Source: Auanema rhodensis
Taxonomy: Eukaryota > Nematoda > Chromadorea > Rhabditida > Rhabditidae
NCBI GenBank assembly: GCA_964057225.1
Contig: OZ059897.1
Coordinates: 11,966,001-12,030,000 of the forward strand
Length of the DNA: 64,000 nucleotides
Reading direction: 5' to 3'
Below, one piece after another: positions 24,256 through 37,166 of the stretch. The notes under the pieces were generated by a model that did no database searches, was not told where the DNA came from, and saw only the letters and a list, made by a program, of their open reading frames with translations. Position 1 is the stretch's first letter. The number at the start of each line of letters is the position of its first letter. Made by a program: the position numbers and the translations under genes.

Positions 24256-24789
24256 TTATTCGATTTTGGTGGTATCTTTTTTGGGGGTTTTAATCAAATA
24301 TGCAGTATTAAAGAAGCTTGAGAATAAGATTAAGAAACTAGCATAAATGGCAAAGCAAATAGCCAAGTTGTCATAAGACTGTTGGCAAAGCTGAAATCAG
24401 AGTATTCAAAATACGTTCATATCTTTTGACAACTAACCTGTCCATTAAGCTTGATAAAGAGAACAATTACGGAAATGGCAACGCCGATGAGCATCTGAGC
24501 AGTTTGAAGAGCAGTTACAGTCCTGAAAAGAAAAAGAAATACTTGTTGCTAAGTTCAATTTATCTACAGACAGCAGATCAAAGAACTATATCTGAGATTA
24601 ATGTTATATTATTAGTGTAAACGTACATAGAAACTATCTTTGGTAATCGAATTCCTAGTGAGGCAATAGCATAGTATGAGTACATAATGGAATGAACGAA
24701 GTAATTCATCATGATAAACCATCTTCCAGCAGCCGTAAGTTCAACAGCTGTAAATGTATAATTTTATATTTCTTTTTATATTCTATTTG

Positions 24790-24868
<79 letters not shown>

Positions 24869-26832
24869 GCGTTAGTGTACATAAGTAATTTCTTTTCAAT
24901 TGATTGGACGAATAACTCTCTTAGATTAGGCTTCTTTTATCTTTAGTCCGGCTTCATATGATATAATCCTTTCGAATAAGGTAATTCATATAATTAAAAG
25001 ACCAGAGAAATATATATGTTCGAAATGACATAAGAAGCAAACGTAATGAAAACAGGATTTCTGGTGATTTTCTGGTCATGATGTGATGCGTTCATCATCG
25101 TAATTTCTTAAATCTAGAAAATGTATTTTCTAGAAAAATATATAACTCACTTTTCAATTCGTTATACATATATCAGTACTCAATATTTTACGTTCTCTTA
25201 CAAATGTATATCTCCCTTCCAATTTGCTTGTTGTGCCATTCTCTTTCTCAGCAAGTTGTTGTATTTGATTAGACCGTTCGGTTAAGTAAATATTGAGTAG
25301 AAACATAATGATAGAAAATAGTATCGATTGTTACTGACTTCTGGTCAGAGTATTATCTCAACCATACTGTCTTTTATGTTTCAATGGGGTTGAAATGGTT
25401 TAACAAAAAAAATATTCAATTCGCAAGTATTAATATCTTTTTACAGTTTCAAATGTGTCATAGTGTCGTAGTATGGTCAAGAAGTCCAGAAATGTCCAAC
25501 CAAGTTCATTCTTCTTTTAAAATTAGAAAACTTCGCTTTGCTATTAAGCCGATTGGAAGAAATAGAGGGGCAATTCTAGATAACTTGGATGAAAGAACTT
25601 GAGGACTTGTGATAGAGGGACGCGTCGTCGTTTAAGACGAAACAAAACAGGTTTTAGGCTTGATTTTCTGTTAAATTATGTAGTTTCTTTTATTGCAATA
25701 TTTCCAATATTCGCCTTCATTGAAATTTCTGGGAATATAGCTTAAGAGTCAATTCGTAAATTACAAACTATGACCAATTAAACTGTACTAATGAAAACTG
25801 ATAATGATAAATCAAGCTCCAAGTAGTAAGTAACAATAATTGGAATGATAAGAGAAAGATAAAATCATAGTCATTCTTAGTTTCCAAGAAATACCAAAAA
25901 TCAAGGGTCATTAGCAAAAGGAGTCATAGTTCCATATCATTTGATATCATAGTTAATGCTTAACAGCACAAAATGTTAGAAAAGGACGGAGTTTGCAGTG
26001 AACTTAGGTTCATGATTTTCAAATTAAAATTAAGAATAAGATTTGACATGAACGAACCTGAATGCCAACTCAATATAATAACAACTGCATGATGATACCA
26101 ATGAAGAAAAATGACTTTCTTCTTGCGAAGAATTAAGAATAAGGTATCTCCGAACTCAGCAATTTTGGAGAAACTGAAGAGGCAAGCCCAAAAAGCAGCA
26201 GGTGCTCGTGGATCGACAGAGAAACAAATAGAATCCGTAAAAGGTCTAAATCATAAGGATATATTATTATGAATCACCGAACGATTGAATGTTGAACAAT
26301 AATATATTTGTTTGTAAATAATGAATAAATATAAAAACTTCAAACAGATATAATTGACTATTCAAGAATTCTTTACCTAGTAGTTAATATATTCACAAAT
26401 TCTATTCCGAATCGCCATGTACCCATTATACTGAATACAGCTAAGAAGCCATTCCATGCTAACAATAACCGTCGCATACTGAAAAAGGACAAACACATTA
26501 ACGGAAATGGATAATATTTAAATAGAAGAAGCCTAACAAATGTTTTTCTTTAATTGGGCATATGATAGCATGTAAATAAATATTCTGAGAAAATAGTATT
26601 ACCTGTATGGTTTACGAGATTCCATAAATTTTTGAAGCAAATTAACAATACCAACATAAGCCACCGCAAGCCATATGGATGCACTCCAATGCTTAGCGAA
26701 GAATGTATGTACAGCTACATCATCCCATATCTTCTCAGGACCAAATGCTTCGTACTTATAAGGTGCATAAAGAATGCTAACTCCATTTCCGGTCCATACA
26801 GCATGGTTTCCTTTGTCAACTGCAGCCGACAT
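24256..26832 (-). CDS. ELO-family very-long-chain fatty acid elongase (ELOVL3/6-like)
   Basis: Six exons, 286 aa: 26603-26832, 26377-26478, 26058-26245, 24627-24747, 24438-24522, 24256-24390. This is the condensing enzyme of fatty-acid elongation in the endoplasmic reticulum (acyl-CoA plus malonyl-CoA to 3-ketoacyl-CoA). Family motifs: the catalytic histidine box HWYHH at about residue 162, preceded by KIAEFGDTLFLILRKKKVIF; NYFVHSIMYSYYAIAS after it; several hydrophobic helices; and a Lys-rich C terminus (TPKKDTTKIE) suited to ER retrieval. Nematodes have a large elo family. Sequence alone does not say which member this is or whether it makes branched or polyunsaturated chains. Intron 3 (24748-26057, about 1.3 kb) contains a long (TA)n tract. 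Confidence 0.92.
24794..24866. repeat. (TA)n microsatellite, about 70 bp
   Basis: Uninterrupted alternating TA inside intron 3 of the elongase gene. It is likely polymorphic. Confidence 0.95.
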
Positions 26833-29318
26833 AACTTACCTGAAGAAGATATTTCTCTATATTTATACATTTATGGGCACAAACATCAACGTTAAAACAA
26901 GAAACACTTGGCGAATAACGGTAGAGTCATCAAACGAATTTAGATTCACCGAATGATAAAGAAACATAGTCATTATCAAATGATGCACAATAGAAAAAAA
27001 TGATGAAAAGGAAAAGAAACAAAGTGCGGAAAGCTAAGAGAGCTATCTTTAAATATCATTCCTGCATATACAGTTGATAACTGTGCCATCTACTTACACA
27101 TAGGGGTGCGGGTTTTTTCGTGCTGTGTGTAGTGGTTAGCACACCAGCACAGTGGCTCTAGTTGGTCTCTTGTCCTATCGTTTCGTGGGGCCCACCCACC
27201 CTCTTGTCACCCCTATACCCCACCTACCTCTTTCTCTCATACACACAGATATAGACACAGATGTATTGAGCAGAAACGGGACCGATACAAAGAGAGAGAA
27301 AGATGAGAAGAAATAAAGAGAAAAGTGGGGGAGGAAGGTAGACAAGAAAGAGAAAGAGAGGGAAAGGGAGAGAGATAGGGGTATAGAGAGAAAACGAAAT
27401 AAAGCGAAAGAGAAACGAACGAACCGACCATCCCAATCAGCAGCTGAAGCACCGCCTCCTATGGACACCTATGCTAATATCGATTCTAGAAAAAGAGAAA
27501 AGCGCTAGTTTTTGTTAATTTTTTTAAATTCACGTGAAAACTATTTAAACCGTATAAGTCTTTTCAATATATGCTAAATATTTAATTTTTTTTGATATTT
27601 TATTAAAATATTGATTAGGCTCATTATAACTGCATACACCTAATATGTATGGATACTGTCTCATTCAATGAATTGAAACGGAAGCAATTGTAGACAACCA
27701 GGACGATTATATCAATGGTTTTTTGAGTTACTGTACACAACCACTTATCACTATCACTACCAACTGTATCTAATATTGAACCCCATACTAAAAATACTAA
27801 ATTTAAAAAAGATTCTACGATTGATTAAAGAACTTTATAAACTTTAACCCTTGGATGTTTCATGTAATTTAATTCGACTAGTTCTATCCCTTTCTAAAAG
27901 ATATTCTAGGGACTGATACGACCAGAAATGTTTTTGTCTGTTTAAATGTTTAAGTTCCAATGTTCAAGAGTTCTCTTGTAGCCAGGGGAGTTTCACGAAT
28001 TGAATTATGATCAACCTTGTCAAAGGGATGACATCTCAATGTTAAACAACAATATTCTAGCTTGAAACTTGATCGACAAGGTATTGCTGATCTTCAAACA
28101 CTATTGCCTAATCACGACAATAGTCTAGTATGTGAAAAATTGTCGATTATATTACAAAACTTTTAGAAAACAGACATTAAGATGAATCGTAAACACAGAT
28201 AGAATAAAAAAGATTGAGAAGATTGTATTATATTTTTAAAATTTTAGAAACGTCTCTAGAAGATTTCTACTGGTTTTGAGTTAATGACTGTAACTTTCCT
28301 AATGTTACAACTTTGCAACTTAGATTCCGGTCTCAACAAACCGTTATTAGAAACTGAACGTTATGACAGCACAAAAAGATAAGACGATCGGATGGATTCA
28401 ATAAAGAAAAAAAAATATTATTATTGAAAGGGATCATACTCTTAGCTATCATAGAGATACTGATTATAGATTAAAATACGGATGTGGTTTAAATTAAAAT
28501 ACGGATTTCCCTCATCCGTCGGAACTGAGAAATTATAGTTAAAAGCCATTATCAACAACTTATTTTGTTATATACGAACTCATATCAACAGATATGTTAC
28601 AAAACGTGTAGATGAATTGAACATTTTATATTCGATTAATTTACAATGACTGATATGGAAAGTATACCGTTATATCTGCACCTATAAATGTGAAGATAGA
28701 AATTATAACTACAAACGATAAAAACCTTTTTTTAACAATGTAACAAAGTTATACTACTAAACTGTTGCGATGTTGCAGCATAATTTTTATTACGATTTGA
28801 TAATTAAATGTTGATAATTGAAAATATATGCCTATGTCTGAACGTTAATCAGAACGAAATGACTGCAAGTACTTCTGAGGTATTCTAGTTTGGAAAGCAG
28901 GCCCACTTTATCCATACAATCCATGTTTAAATCAATGATTCACAGAATGTATTCCCGACAGAAAACGAACTCTATTTTTTTAAGCAGTAGCGCTGTTCGG
29001 TTGTCCTGACGTTTGTATCTAGGATATTTTTCTAAATGACTAATAATACACTACGAACTCTAAAAATAGCATTATTCTTTAGGCTTCATTACCTTTTTTT
29101 CCCATGATCTTGGACATTTCTGTGCCTTATTATTTATTTCGTTCAAATAGCTTGATCATATCAATGGTGCACTTCATGTGTAGTTTATATATTTTCAATT
29201 CAACGGCTGTAATATCAAAAATTCAGCTGAATAAGCAGTTCTTTCAATTTATTTTTTTAATTATGTTTGATGCTTATACTAGGCAATTTTTGAATTTATT
29301 CCGATTTTTCATTTTTTG
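26833..29318. other. Long intergenic region
   Basis: It separates the elongase start from NSUN5. It contains a GC-richer patch (about 27105-27240), a purine-rich low-complexity tract (27280-27420), and otherwise AT-rich unique sequence. No supported exon. A short coding-like stretch near 28060-28165 has no start or partner exon. Confidence 0.5.
27282..27420. repeat. Purine-rich (GA/AAAGAG) low-complexity tract
   Basis: Mostly A and G on the plus strand, with AGAGAGAAAG-type repetition. It produces open frames on the opposite strand that are only Ser/Leu/Phe low complexity. Confidence 0.8.
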
Positions 29319-32257
29319 ATGTCCAAAAACGATGAACTCTACTATGAAGTCGCTGAAGTTCTAAGGAAAGTTTCGGAAAAAGAAAAAAGTCTTCAAAATG
29401 CAGTTTACGCCAGTTACTATAAGGTTTGTTTTTTTAATTTGATAGAAACATAAACTTATTTTTATATTTCTTTTTGTATATCCTTGATTCTTGTTCTTTC
29501 TCGTGTTATTTTGTTTCTTTCAATTACATCTTAAACGGTAAAAGGTTCAAGGTTTAATGGAGGGAGAAAACGACGATATTAATCCCAAATGTAACCCCTT
29601 TGGTACCCGTTATCTTGAAGACGAGGCTAAAGTATGGGAACATAATGCATGGGATAATGTGGAATGGAGTGAGGAAATGGAAGAGCAAGCAAAGCAGATT
29701 ATCGAACGCCAAAAGGTGGAAAAAGTTCATGATGATCGTGCTTCGGAGTTGTTATCGTGTCCTGCTCAACAATGGGACTCCTTCTATCAGCAACATGCTG
29801 ACAATTTTTTCAAAGACCGAAATTGGCTTTTGAAAGAATTTCAAGAACTGGACATGCAATATCACAAAGGAGTTAGTTGCAAGCCTCTTTCTTACAGTAA
29901 ATCCAGTCGAGTTTTCCAGGAAACTCCTGTGCGAGTACTTGAAGTTGGATGCGGCGTGGGTAATACCACATTTCCGTTAAAAGACTGGGATTATGATAAG
30001 AAGATGTTCCTGTATAGTTGCGATTATTCTCAAGTTGCCGTTGATGTCTTGAAAAAGCAGGAAAAGTACGATCCCAATTCTATGCTATGTTTCCAGTGGG
30101 ATATTACTCAACCTCCAGTTCCTGAAGCTCCAAAAGCGGGGTCTCTCGATTTCGTTGTTTGTGTTTATGTATTATCTGCTATTCATCCCTCTAAAATTAA
30201 TGACGCTGTAAAACACCTTGTATCTCTCTTAAAACCTGGAGGAATGTTGATGCTTAAAGATTATGGTCGCTTTGATTTAACCCAGCTTAGGTTTAAGAAG
30301 GATAGATATATTGAAGAAAATCTATATTGTCGTGGTGATGGGACTTTGGTTTATTTTTTTGATCAAAATGAGTTGGACCAACTATTATGTAATGCTGGTT
30401 TAACCAAAATTATGAATATCGTTGATAAGAGATTAATTGTTAACAGAGCAAAGCAAGTTAAAATGTACAGGCAGTGGCTACAACTGAAGTATGTGAAACC
30501 TGTATGAGGTTATCTCTTGTTATTTGTTGTTATGTTGCCTTGTTGTTTTATAATTTGAAAACTATTAAAAATTTAACGAAAATTCCTTTTGTTTTATTAA
30601 GAATTTCAGAACAAGAAGACTTTGTTAAAGGTAGCATGTGAAACATTGAAGTTCCAGTCCGTTTTCGATGAAATCATCAAGGTATGATTGGATCTAGGGT
30701 TTGAGTAGTTTTCTGACGATAATTATTTGCTTAGAATCCATCTTTAAAAGTTATTCGAGTTGATCCGATGGTTAAAGGAAACCGCTTTTTACTTTATGCC
30801 TTATTGTATGATTACTTAGCAGGATCAGGATTAAATAGGGTTTTTCTAGCATCAATATAATATATTTAAAAAAATTTTTTCAAGGTTTCTCCTAAATTGA
30901 GATCTCTAATAATGACACATGGAAAGGAAATTAAAGATCAGGTATTTCATTCATATTTTTATTGCAATGTAAAGAAGGATTAAGGAAAAATTATTAGCTG
31001 AGGAAGGTAAAGGTATTTCTGCTATTCGAGATGCTGAAAAGAACAAAAAGGTATTTTTTCCTTTTTAAGGCGTTTTAAATTTTTATTTTTTAGAAAATTA
31101 AAATTCCAAGATATGCTCGTATTAATACTATAAAATGGAGCAAAGATGATGCTTTAAAATCGTTGACTGATGAAAATTGGAAGGTTTAGTGTTTCGATTT
31201 ATTTCTCTATTGTTGTTATTTAGGTATTAGAATTAGAAGAAGGAGATGATTTAGCGAAATGCATTGATGAACAAAAAGATGATGAAGTCATCCTTGATCC
31301 ACATGTTGAAAATTTGCTTTTATTTCCATTTATTGCTGATTTTCATACATATTGGATGGTTACAGATAGATATTTAATATTACAAGATAAAGTATGTTTA
31401 AGTTCTATTACCAAGTTCATATTATCAAACCTAGGCTTCTTGTTTACCTGCTTTTCTGCTTAATCCTGAAAAGGGATCCGACGTTTTTGATACATGTGCT
31501 GCTCCAGGAAATAAGACCAGTCATGCTGCAGCAATTATGGGCAATGAAGGGTACGATATATTATTAAAAATTGTCTATAAATATTATTTCAGAAACATTT
31601 TTGCCATGGATCGTGATAAAGAGAGAGTTGAAGTTATGAATAAATTGTTGGAACAATCGGGCGTCAAATGCGCTCAAGTGACGAATGGTGATTTCCTTCG
31701 TATAGATGTCAATAATAAAAAATATGCAGACGTAATTATATTTCTTACTGCATAGAAAACATTTTTTGAATTTTAGGTTAAATTTGCTATTGTTGACCCA
31801 CCCTGCTCTGGTTCAGGAATAGTCAAGAGATTAGATGAACTAACAGGTGGTAGAAATGATGAAGATCGATTACAAAAATTAAGAAATCTCCAGGTAAATT
31901 AGAAGTTTTTTAATTTGATTTTTTAATTTTTTAATATTGAAGAGTATGATTCTTAAACATGCTATGAAATTTCCAAATTTGAATAGAGTAGTGTACTCGA
32001 CATGTTCTCTACATGAAGAAGAAAATGAACAAGTTGTTGAAGAGGTAACATATGCTTCATTGTATTCTTTAAAGTTTTAATTTAAGGTCTTGAATGATAC
32101 ATATGTACGGGAACACTTCCGTATTTGCGATAACCTTTTACCGAGTTGGAAATCTCGCGGACATTCCAAATATGAAGATGGACCATTCTGTCTTAGAGCT
32201 AATCCTGAAGTAACACGTACGAATGGATTTTTCGTTGCCATGTTTGAAAGAAAATAG
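29319..32257 (+). CDS. nsun-5: NSUN5, 28S rRNA cytosine-5 methyltransferase
   Basis: Twelve exons, 435 aa (human NSUN5 about 430): 29319-29423, 30610-30681, 30735-30839, 30885-30941, 30985-31050, 31094-31183, 31224-31391, 31435-31550, 31593-31731, 31777-31893, 31943-32044, 32087-32257. The N terminus ([20 protein letters not shown], then [19 protein letters not shown]) matches the NSUN5 helical region. The RCMT domain shows the SAM-binding motif [15 protein letters not shown], motif [10 protein letters not shown] with the release Cys, and [13 protein letters not shown] with the nucleophilic Cys. The enzyme makes one m5C in large-subunit rRNA, in the nucleolus. Intron 1 (29424-30609, 1186 nt) is the only large intron and contains the complete METTL2 gene on the same strand. 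Confidence 0.95.
29557..30507 (+). CDS. METTL2-type tRNA N3-methylcytidine methyltransferase (nested, intronless)
   Basis: A single exon of 316 aa, complete from [10 protein letters not shown] to KYVKPV. The N-terminal [20 protein letters not shown] block and VEWSEEM identify METTL2/METTL8 rather than METTL6. The Rossmann core has motif [51 protein letters not shown] and [39 protein letters not shown] and the C-terminal Arg-rich end follow. The family methylates C32 of tRNA-Thr/Arg in the cytosol, often with DALRD3 or Ser-tRNA synthetase partners. It lies wholly within intron 1 of NSUN5 on the same strand and is unbroken, unlike a processed pseudogene. A pyrimidine stretch and CAAG immediately precede the ATG and could serve as a trans-splice acceptor. 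Confidence 0.94.
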   Translation: MEGENDDINPKCNPFGTRYLEDEAKVWEHNAWDNVEWSEEMEEQAKQIIERQKVEKVHDDRASELLSCPAQQWDSFYQQHADNFFKDRNWLLKEFQELDMQYHKGVSCKPLSYSKSSRVFQETPVRVLEVGCGVGNTTFPLKDWDYDKKMFLYSCDYSQVAVDVLKKQEKYDPNSMLCFQWDITQPPVPEAPKAGSLDFVVCVYVLSAIHPSKINDAVKHLVSLLKPGGMLMLKDYGRFDLTQLRFKKDRYIEENLYCRGDGTLVYFFDQNELDQLLCNAGLTKIMNIVDKRLIVNRAKQVKMYRQWLQLKYVKPV

Positions 32258-32811
32258 GTTTTTAAATTGTTAAGTTTCCATTGTTTCTGTTATTGTTATT
32301 GATTAAAATTGTTTGGCTCCCTTTACATTCTTCTGTTTTAATTGTCGTTTTCAATGACTTCAATGATTGCCCTCTTTGACCGTATCATATTAAAACTTCT
32401 AAGAGTATACTACTCAAAAAGGGTTAAAGGAAGGAAATAATTCTGACTATATATAGATGAACGTTATGAGGAAGTTGAAAAAAATCTTTTCGTAGCTCAG
32501 AAAGGGTTTTCTTTGTCTGAAAGGAAATTTCGTTCTTCGAAATAGTTTTAACCGAAAATAAAGTTAAACAAGTTTGTGACTCCAAATACTTCAACGATTT
32601 CCCAAGACCCGGGTAATTGAGTGTGCTTTTCAATTACCCTGCTTAGACGAGAAGTTAGCTCATTGCCTCATCGTATGAAGCTATTCAACCTGACTAGTGG
32701 TTGTGCATCTTCTAAGCCTTCTTCTTAGCAATCCAATCATCTAAAACACGTAAGGACAGCCATCATTTTTCTTTTACTTGATGTTCTACAGCTAACAAAC
32801 GCCTAAATTCA
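32258..32811. other. Intergenic gap before the NMDA receptor gene
   Basis: The 3' region of NSUN5 and presumed promoter of the glutamate receptor gene. No further gene seen. Confidence 0.5.
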
Positions 32812-34686
32812 ATGTATTTTATATTATATCTATTACTAATATTCCTATCTGTTATAATAAATGCTTCAAATGTATTTAAAATTTCTGTTTTAATTTTTGC
32901 TGAGGGTCATTTTGAAGATACTGTGGATTCAGTAAAAGTAATTACTTTTATTTAAATAAATTTAATGAAAAAATACTTTTAGAGTTCATATGAAGAAATA
33001 TTTCAATCAGCTAATTATACAATTGGAACTTATTCAATTATGCCTGAATATGTAGATGGTGGTACATTAAATCATAGAAGGTATATTATATATAAAATAT
33101 TTAAAAAATAATAATTATTGAAGAAGTAGAAATCGTCTTGATTTAACAAATGAAGTGGTATGCCATAAACTTCTTAATAACTCTTTAGCCACAGTTATAT
33201 ATGCTTCATCCTTAAGAAGGTTTATAAAATTGCCAGAATATGTTTAAACTTTAAAATAATTTATTCAGAGAATCACATGAATTATACTTATCATTAGCAA
33301 AATCAACATCGTATGCTTTAGCTTTTTATCAACTTCCTGCTATTGGTGTGATGGTGAGAGAAGCCGAATTTAGTAAAAAGGTTCAAAAAAAGTTCCTGAA
33401 TCAAAACTAAACAAGTTTATTTAGAGAGTTTATAAAACGTTTATACGATCATCTCCAGCATTTTCGGATGAATCATACGTGTTCATGCACTTATTAACTC
33501 GATTGAATTATAGACAGGCATTGAATTCGCTAAATTCATTCCAAATTAATCTGCAATTCTAGGTAGTTGTTGTTAGTGTACGTGGTGATCCTAATGGAAA
33601 TCAATTTGTTGAAATGTTTGAAGAAAAACGATTTAAATACAAAATTCATGTAAAAACATATTTAATACAAAAGAATAAAATAATATTTTATCTTTCAGGT
33701 ACAAAGATATGTTGAAATAGAGATTAATGATGCATTAAATGTTACAATCATGGATCAATTTGAAGAAGTTACTTCAAATATAATAATTCTTTATGCTAAG
33801 TATTACTATTTCCCTTTTTTTAATCATCAATACGTTTTTTTCTTTTAGTCTATTGGATGCTGAAGCAATTTTCGAAGCAGCGAACGAGCTGACTGGAGCC
33901 GGTCGCGTTTGGATTGTGAACGAGCAAGCTAGTAGAGCACGAAACGTTCCAAATGGTTTTCCAAATAAAAGAAATATATTATGTTTATGTTGTTCAGGAT
34001 CTTTGGCAAGTCGTTTATCTCAAAGTCCAGTCTCAGCACTACGGACATCTTTTGAAATTTTAAAGAATGGACTTGAATTTTTGAAAACATTAAATGAAAC
34101 AATCAAGCCTCCTACAAGCTGTAGACGAGAGCATGTTCACTCATCTTGGATAGAAACACATGGACCAATGTTCTATAAGTAAATATAAGTTATCAATTAT
34201 TATATTGGAATATTATTATTTTCAGAACAATCTGTAATACTTCTACTAATAAAATAGAATTTAATGATAAATGTGAGCGTATTAGTGTTAATTATGATAT
34301 TGTTAATTTCAATGAAGAATCAATAGATGTTGGCACATTGGTAATAATATTATTATTATTATTATTGATCATTGATTATATTATTAAAGCTTGGAAATCA
34401 TCTTCGTTTAAATGAGGATTTAATTCATTGGAACGGTGATAAGAAACCTTTGGAAATTTCATTACCAAAACATTTGCGAGCTGTTACAGTTAATGTGAGA
34501 AATTTATTTTATGAAAAATAAAAATATTTTTTTCAGGATCCTCCATTTGTTTATATTACTCCAACTATACATCTAAGTGAATGTAAAAATCTTGGAATTA
34601 TTCCTATTGCTTTAAGTGGAAAAGAAATGATTAATGTGGTAAAATATATTAAAATAAATAATAATAATAATATTATTTATATTATA

Positions 34687-34723
<37 letters not shown>

Positions 34724-37166
34724 GCCAGGACCATGGTATCCATGTCCTAAATTCTCATTTAACTACACTGCTCACTATTGTTGTGCAGGTTATGCTATCG
34801 ACTTACTATCAAATCTTTCAATATCCGAGGTTTTTTTCAAATTATTATATACAGTTTTCTATTTCTAATACAACTTTAGGTTAATTCGAGTATGGATACA
34901 AGTTTTACATTTTCACTTCATTTAAATGATAGTTATGGATCAGTATTATTATCAGATGATGTATTATATTTTAATTTAATTAATTATAAAATAATAATAA
35001 TAATATAAATTATAGATGGGATTTTATTTGACTGGAGCATTAGGAGAGCTTGATAGTGATATTGCTGATTTAGCTATAGGTGGTATGACAATAAATCCAG
35101 AAAGAGAGAGATATATTGACTTTTCTGAGCCATGGCTATATCATGGTATACGAATTCTGGAGAAAACAGTAAAAATAATTCTGATAATCTATTATGTATT
35201 AAAAAATAATTATTTAGATACCAAGAGATTCACCAATGCAATCTTTCTTACAACCATTAAAATCATCTTTATGGACAGCTTTATTAATTTCTGTTTTATT
35301 AGTTGGTTTAGCAATTTATAATTTGGATAAAAATTCACCATTTAACAAATATCATAAGGTATAAATACTTAATTATTATTTAAATAATAAAATATTTTAT
35401 AAAGATTATAAGGAAAAATGAACCAAGAGCCAATTTATTTGAAGATGGACATGAAAATCAACGTGTATCTTTCGAAGAAGCAATGTGGTTTGTATGGGGT
35501 GTTTTACTCAACAGTGGTGTTTCAGAAAGTATGAAAAACTTTAATATTCGTTTCATTATTTCTATATTCCTTTATATTTTAAGAAACTCCTAGTAGTATA
35601 TCTGCTCGTGTACTTGGTATAGTATGGTGTGGATTTTGTATGATTATGGTTGCTTCATATACTGCCAATTTGGCCGCTTTTCTTGTATTAGATCAACCAG
35701 AGAAGGGCTTATCTGGAATAACTGATCCAAGGGTTTTTCTAAAAACAAATGAAAAATATAATAATAATGTTCTTATAGTTACGTAATCCATCAGCCAATT
35801 TTTCTTTTGGAACGGTTTTAAATTCAAATGTGTATCAATACTTTAAACGACATGTAGAATTATCTACAATGTTTAGAAAGATGGAAGCTCATAATGTGAA
35901 ACATGTATCATATGCAATTGATGCTTTGATTAACGGGTATAAACCTATATTCATATTTATAATATAATATTTTGAATATTATAGGTCATTAGATGCTTTT
36001 ATTTGGGATTCCACTAGGCTAGACTTTGAAGCAGCAAGACATTGTGAACTAAGAACAAGGTAAAGTTATAAAGTCATTTCTCAGCTGTTTAGCATCCAAA
36101 ATTCAATTTTAGAGGAGCTTTGTTTGGCCGAAGTGCGTATGGTATTGGTTTACAGAAGAATAGTCCATGGACTCCACATATTACATCAGCTATACTAAGA
36201 CTTACAGAAAGTTTGTTATACATTAACTATAATCATGCTGTATGAATAATAGAAATTTTTAAAATTTATATATTAATATTGATTTAAATCATCTTTTAAG
36301 GTGGAATTATGGAACAATTAGATGCAAAATGGATTGATAATTCAGAATCAAAATGTGTCATAGAAGTACACAAATCACCTGCTAGATTAGGATTAATGAA
36401 TATGAAAGTGATTCTGTTATTTTATTTATCTTAACTATATGTTTCTTCTTTAAAGGATGTTTTCATTTTGGTTAGTGGAGGTGTTGCAGCTGGAGCAATC
36501 TTCAGTGTAATAGAGGTTACGTATGGTCGCCGGAAGGCAGCGAATGGGTCGGTCAGCTAATGCTTATCATTTTTCCAAATAAGAACTAGTCAATACTTTT
36601 AGAAGAAAGAGAGCTCTTGCGATGAGATATGTGGAGAAGTGGAAAGCATTCGTTTACGGTAGATCTCGTCATTCATTTTATAATCTGTCACGACCACTTA
36701 TACGTCGAGCAGTTGGCGGTATAGAATCGATTAATTTAAATGTAAAGTTGAATGATTTTACCGTTTAATTGAAATTTTTTTTATAGAGCATACTATTTCC
36801 TCTACAAGATCATAATCTTCCATGTAGCAGTTCAAACATTGATCCTAGTAGCTTTAGACCAAATCTGAATTTTGGAAGAGATCCTGTAATGGTGTTCTGT
36901 AGCCGATGCCGAGTAAATGATTTTCCGCATCTGTTGGCTTTACTTTTACATCCTATTTTCAGAATTTGGTTGAGACAGATCTTCAACGTGAAGCAGGGCT
37001 TTTTGCTTATTTCTGCTCATTTTTGTTCATTTTGTTTCTATTATGGCCTTGTTCTCCAATACCATGTTATATGGATTGTTTTTGTGATTTTGTTCATGTT
37101 TGTCCATCATGCTCTCATCCTATAGGTCGATATCGAAAGTTTCGAAGTCCAAAATTTTTTGTATAA
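32812..37166 (+). CDS. nmr-1: NMDA-type glutamate receptor GluN1 subunit with C-terminal LITAF-like domain
   Basis: Twenty-five in-phase exons, 1036 aa: 32812-32937, 32983-33080, 33130-33219, 33269-33380, 33425-33517, 33563-33649, 33699-33799, 33849-34178, 34226-34340, 34390-34494, 34537-34638, 34725-34829, 34880-34960, 35016-35168, 35218-35358, 35405-35528, 35584-35732, 35779-35936, 35985-36059, 36113-36210, 36301-36407, 36456-36547, 36603-36741, 36787-36912, 36963-37166. Order: signal peptide; N-terminal domain (to about 400); ligand-binding S1; M1 (about 580-600); pore loop [13 protein letters not shown] with the GluN1 Asn; M3 [18 protein letters not shown]2 (RNPS..., [16 protein letters not shown]); M4; then a basic GluN1 C0-like helix ([16 protein letters not shown]). 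The frame continues into [11 protein letters not shown]...[12 protein letters not shown], a LITAF zinc/membrane domain. It is a synaptic glycine-binding subunit. Intron 33518-33562 is GC-AG. The LITAF part could be a separate transcript (see findings). Confidence 0.9.
34690..34722. repeat. (TTA)n microsatellite in a receptor intron
   Basis: About eleven TTA units directly before the ATAG acceptor of the exon at 34725; length variation could affect splicing there. Confidence 0.85.

Noticed and set aside
27175-27468. Overlapping minus-strand open frames of up to 97 codons
   Set aside because: They translate a purine-rich tract into Ser/Leu/Phe low complexity, with no splice context or conserved motif.
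28060-28165. Short coding-like stretch (KLDRQGIADLQTLL...)
   Set aside because: There is no start, partner exon or recognisable family; it may be chance or an old relic.
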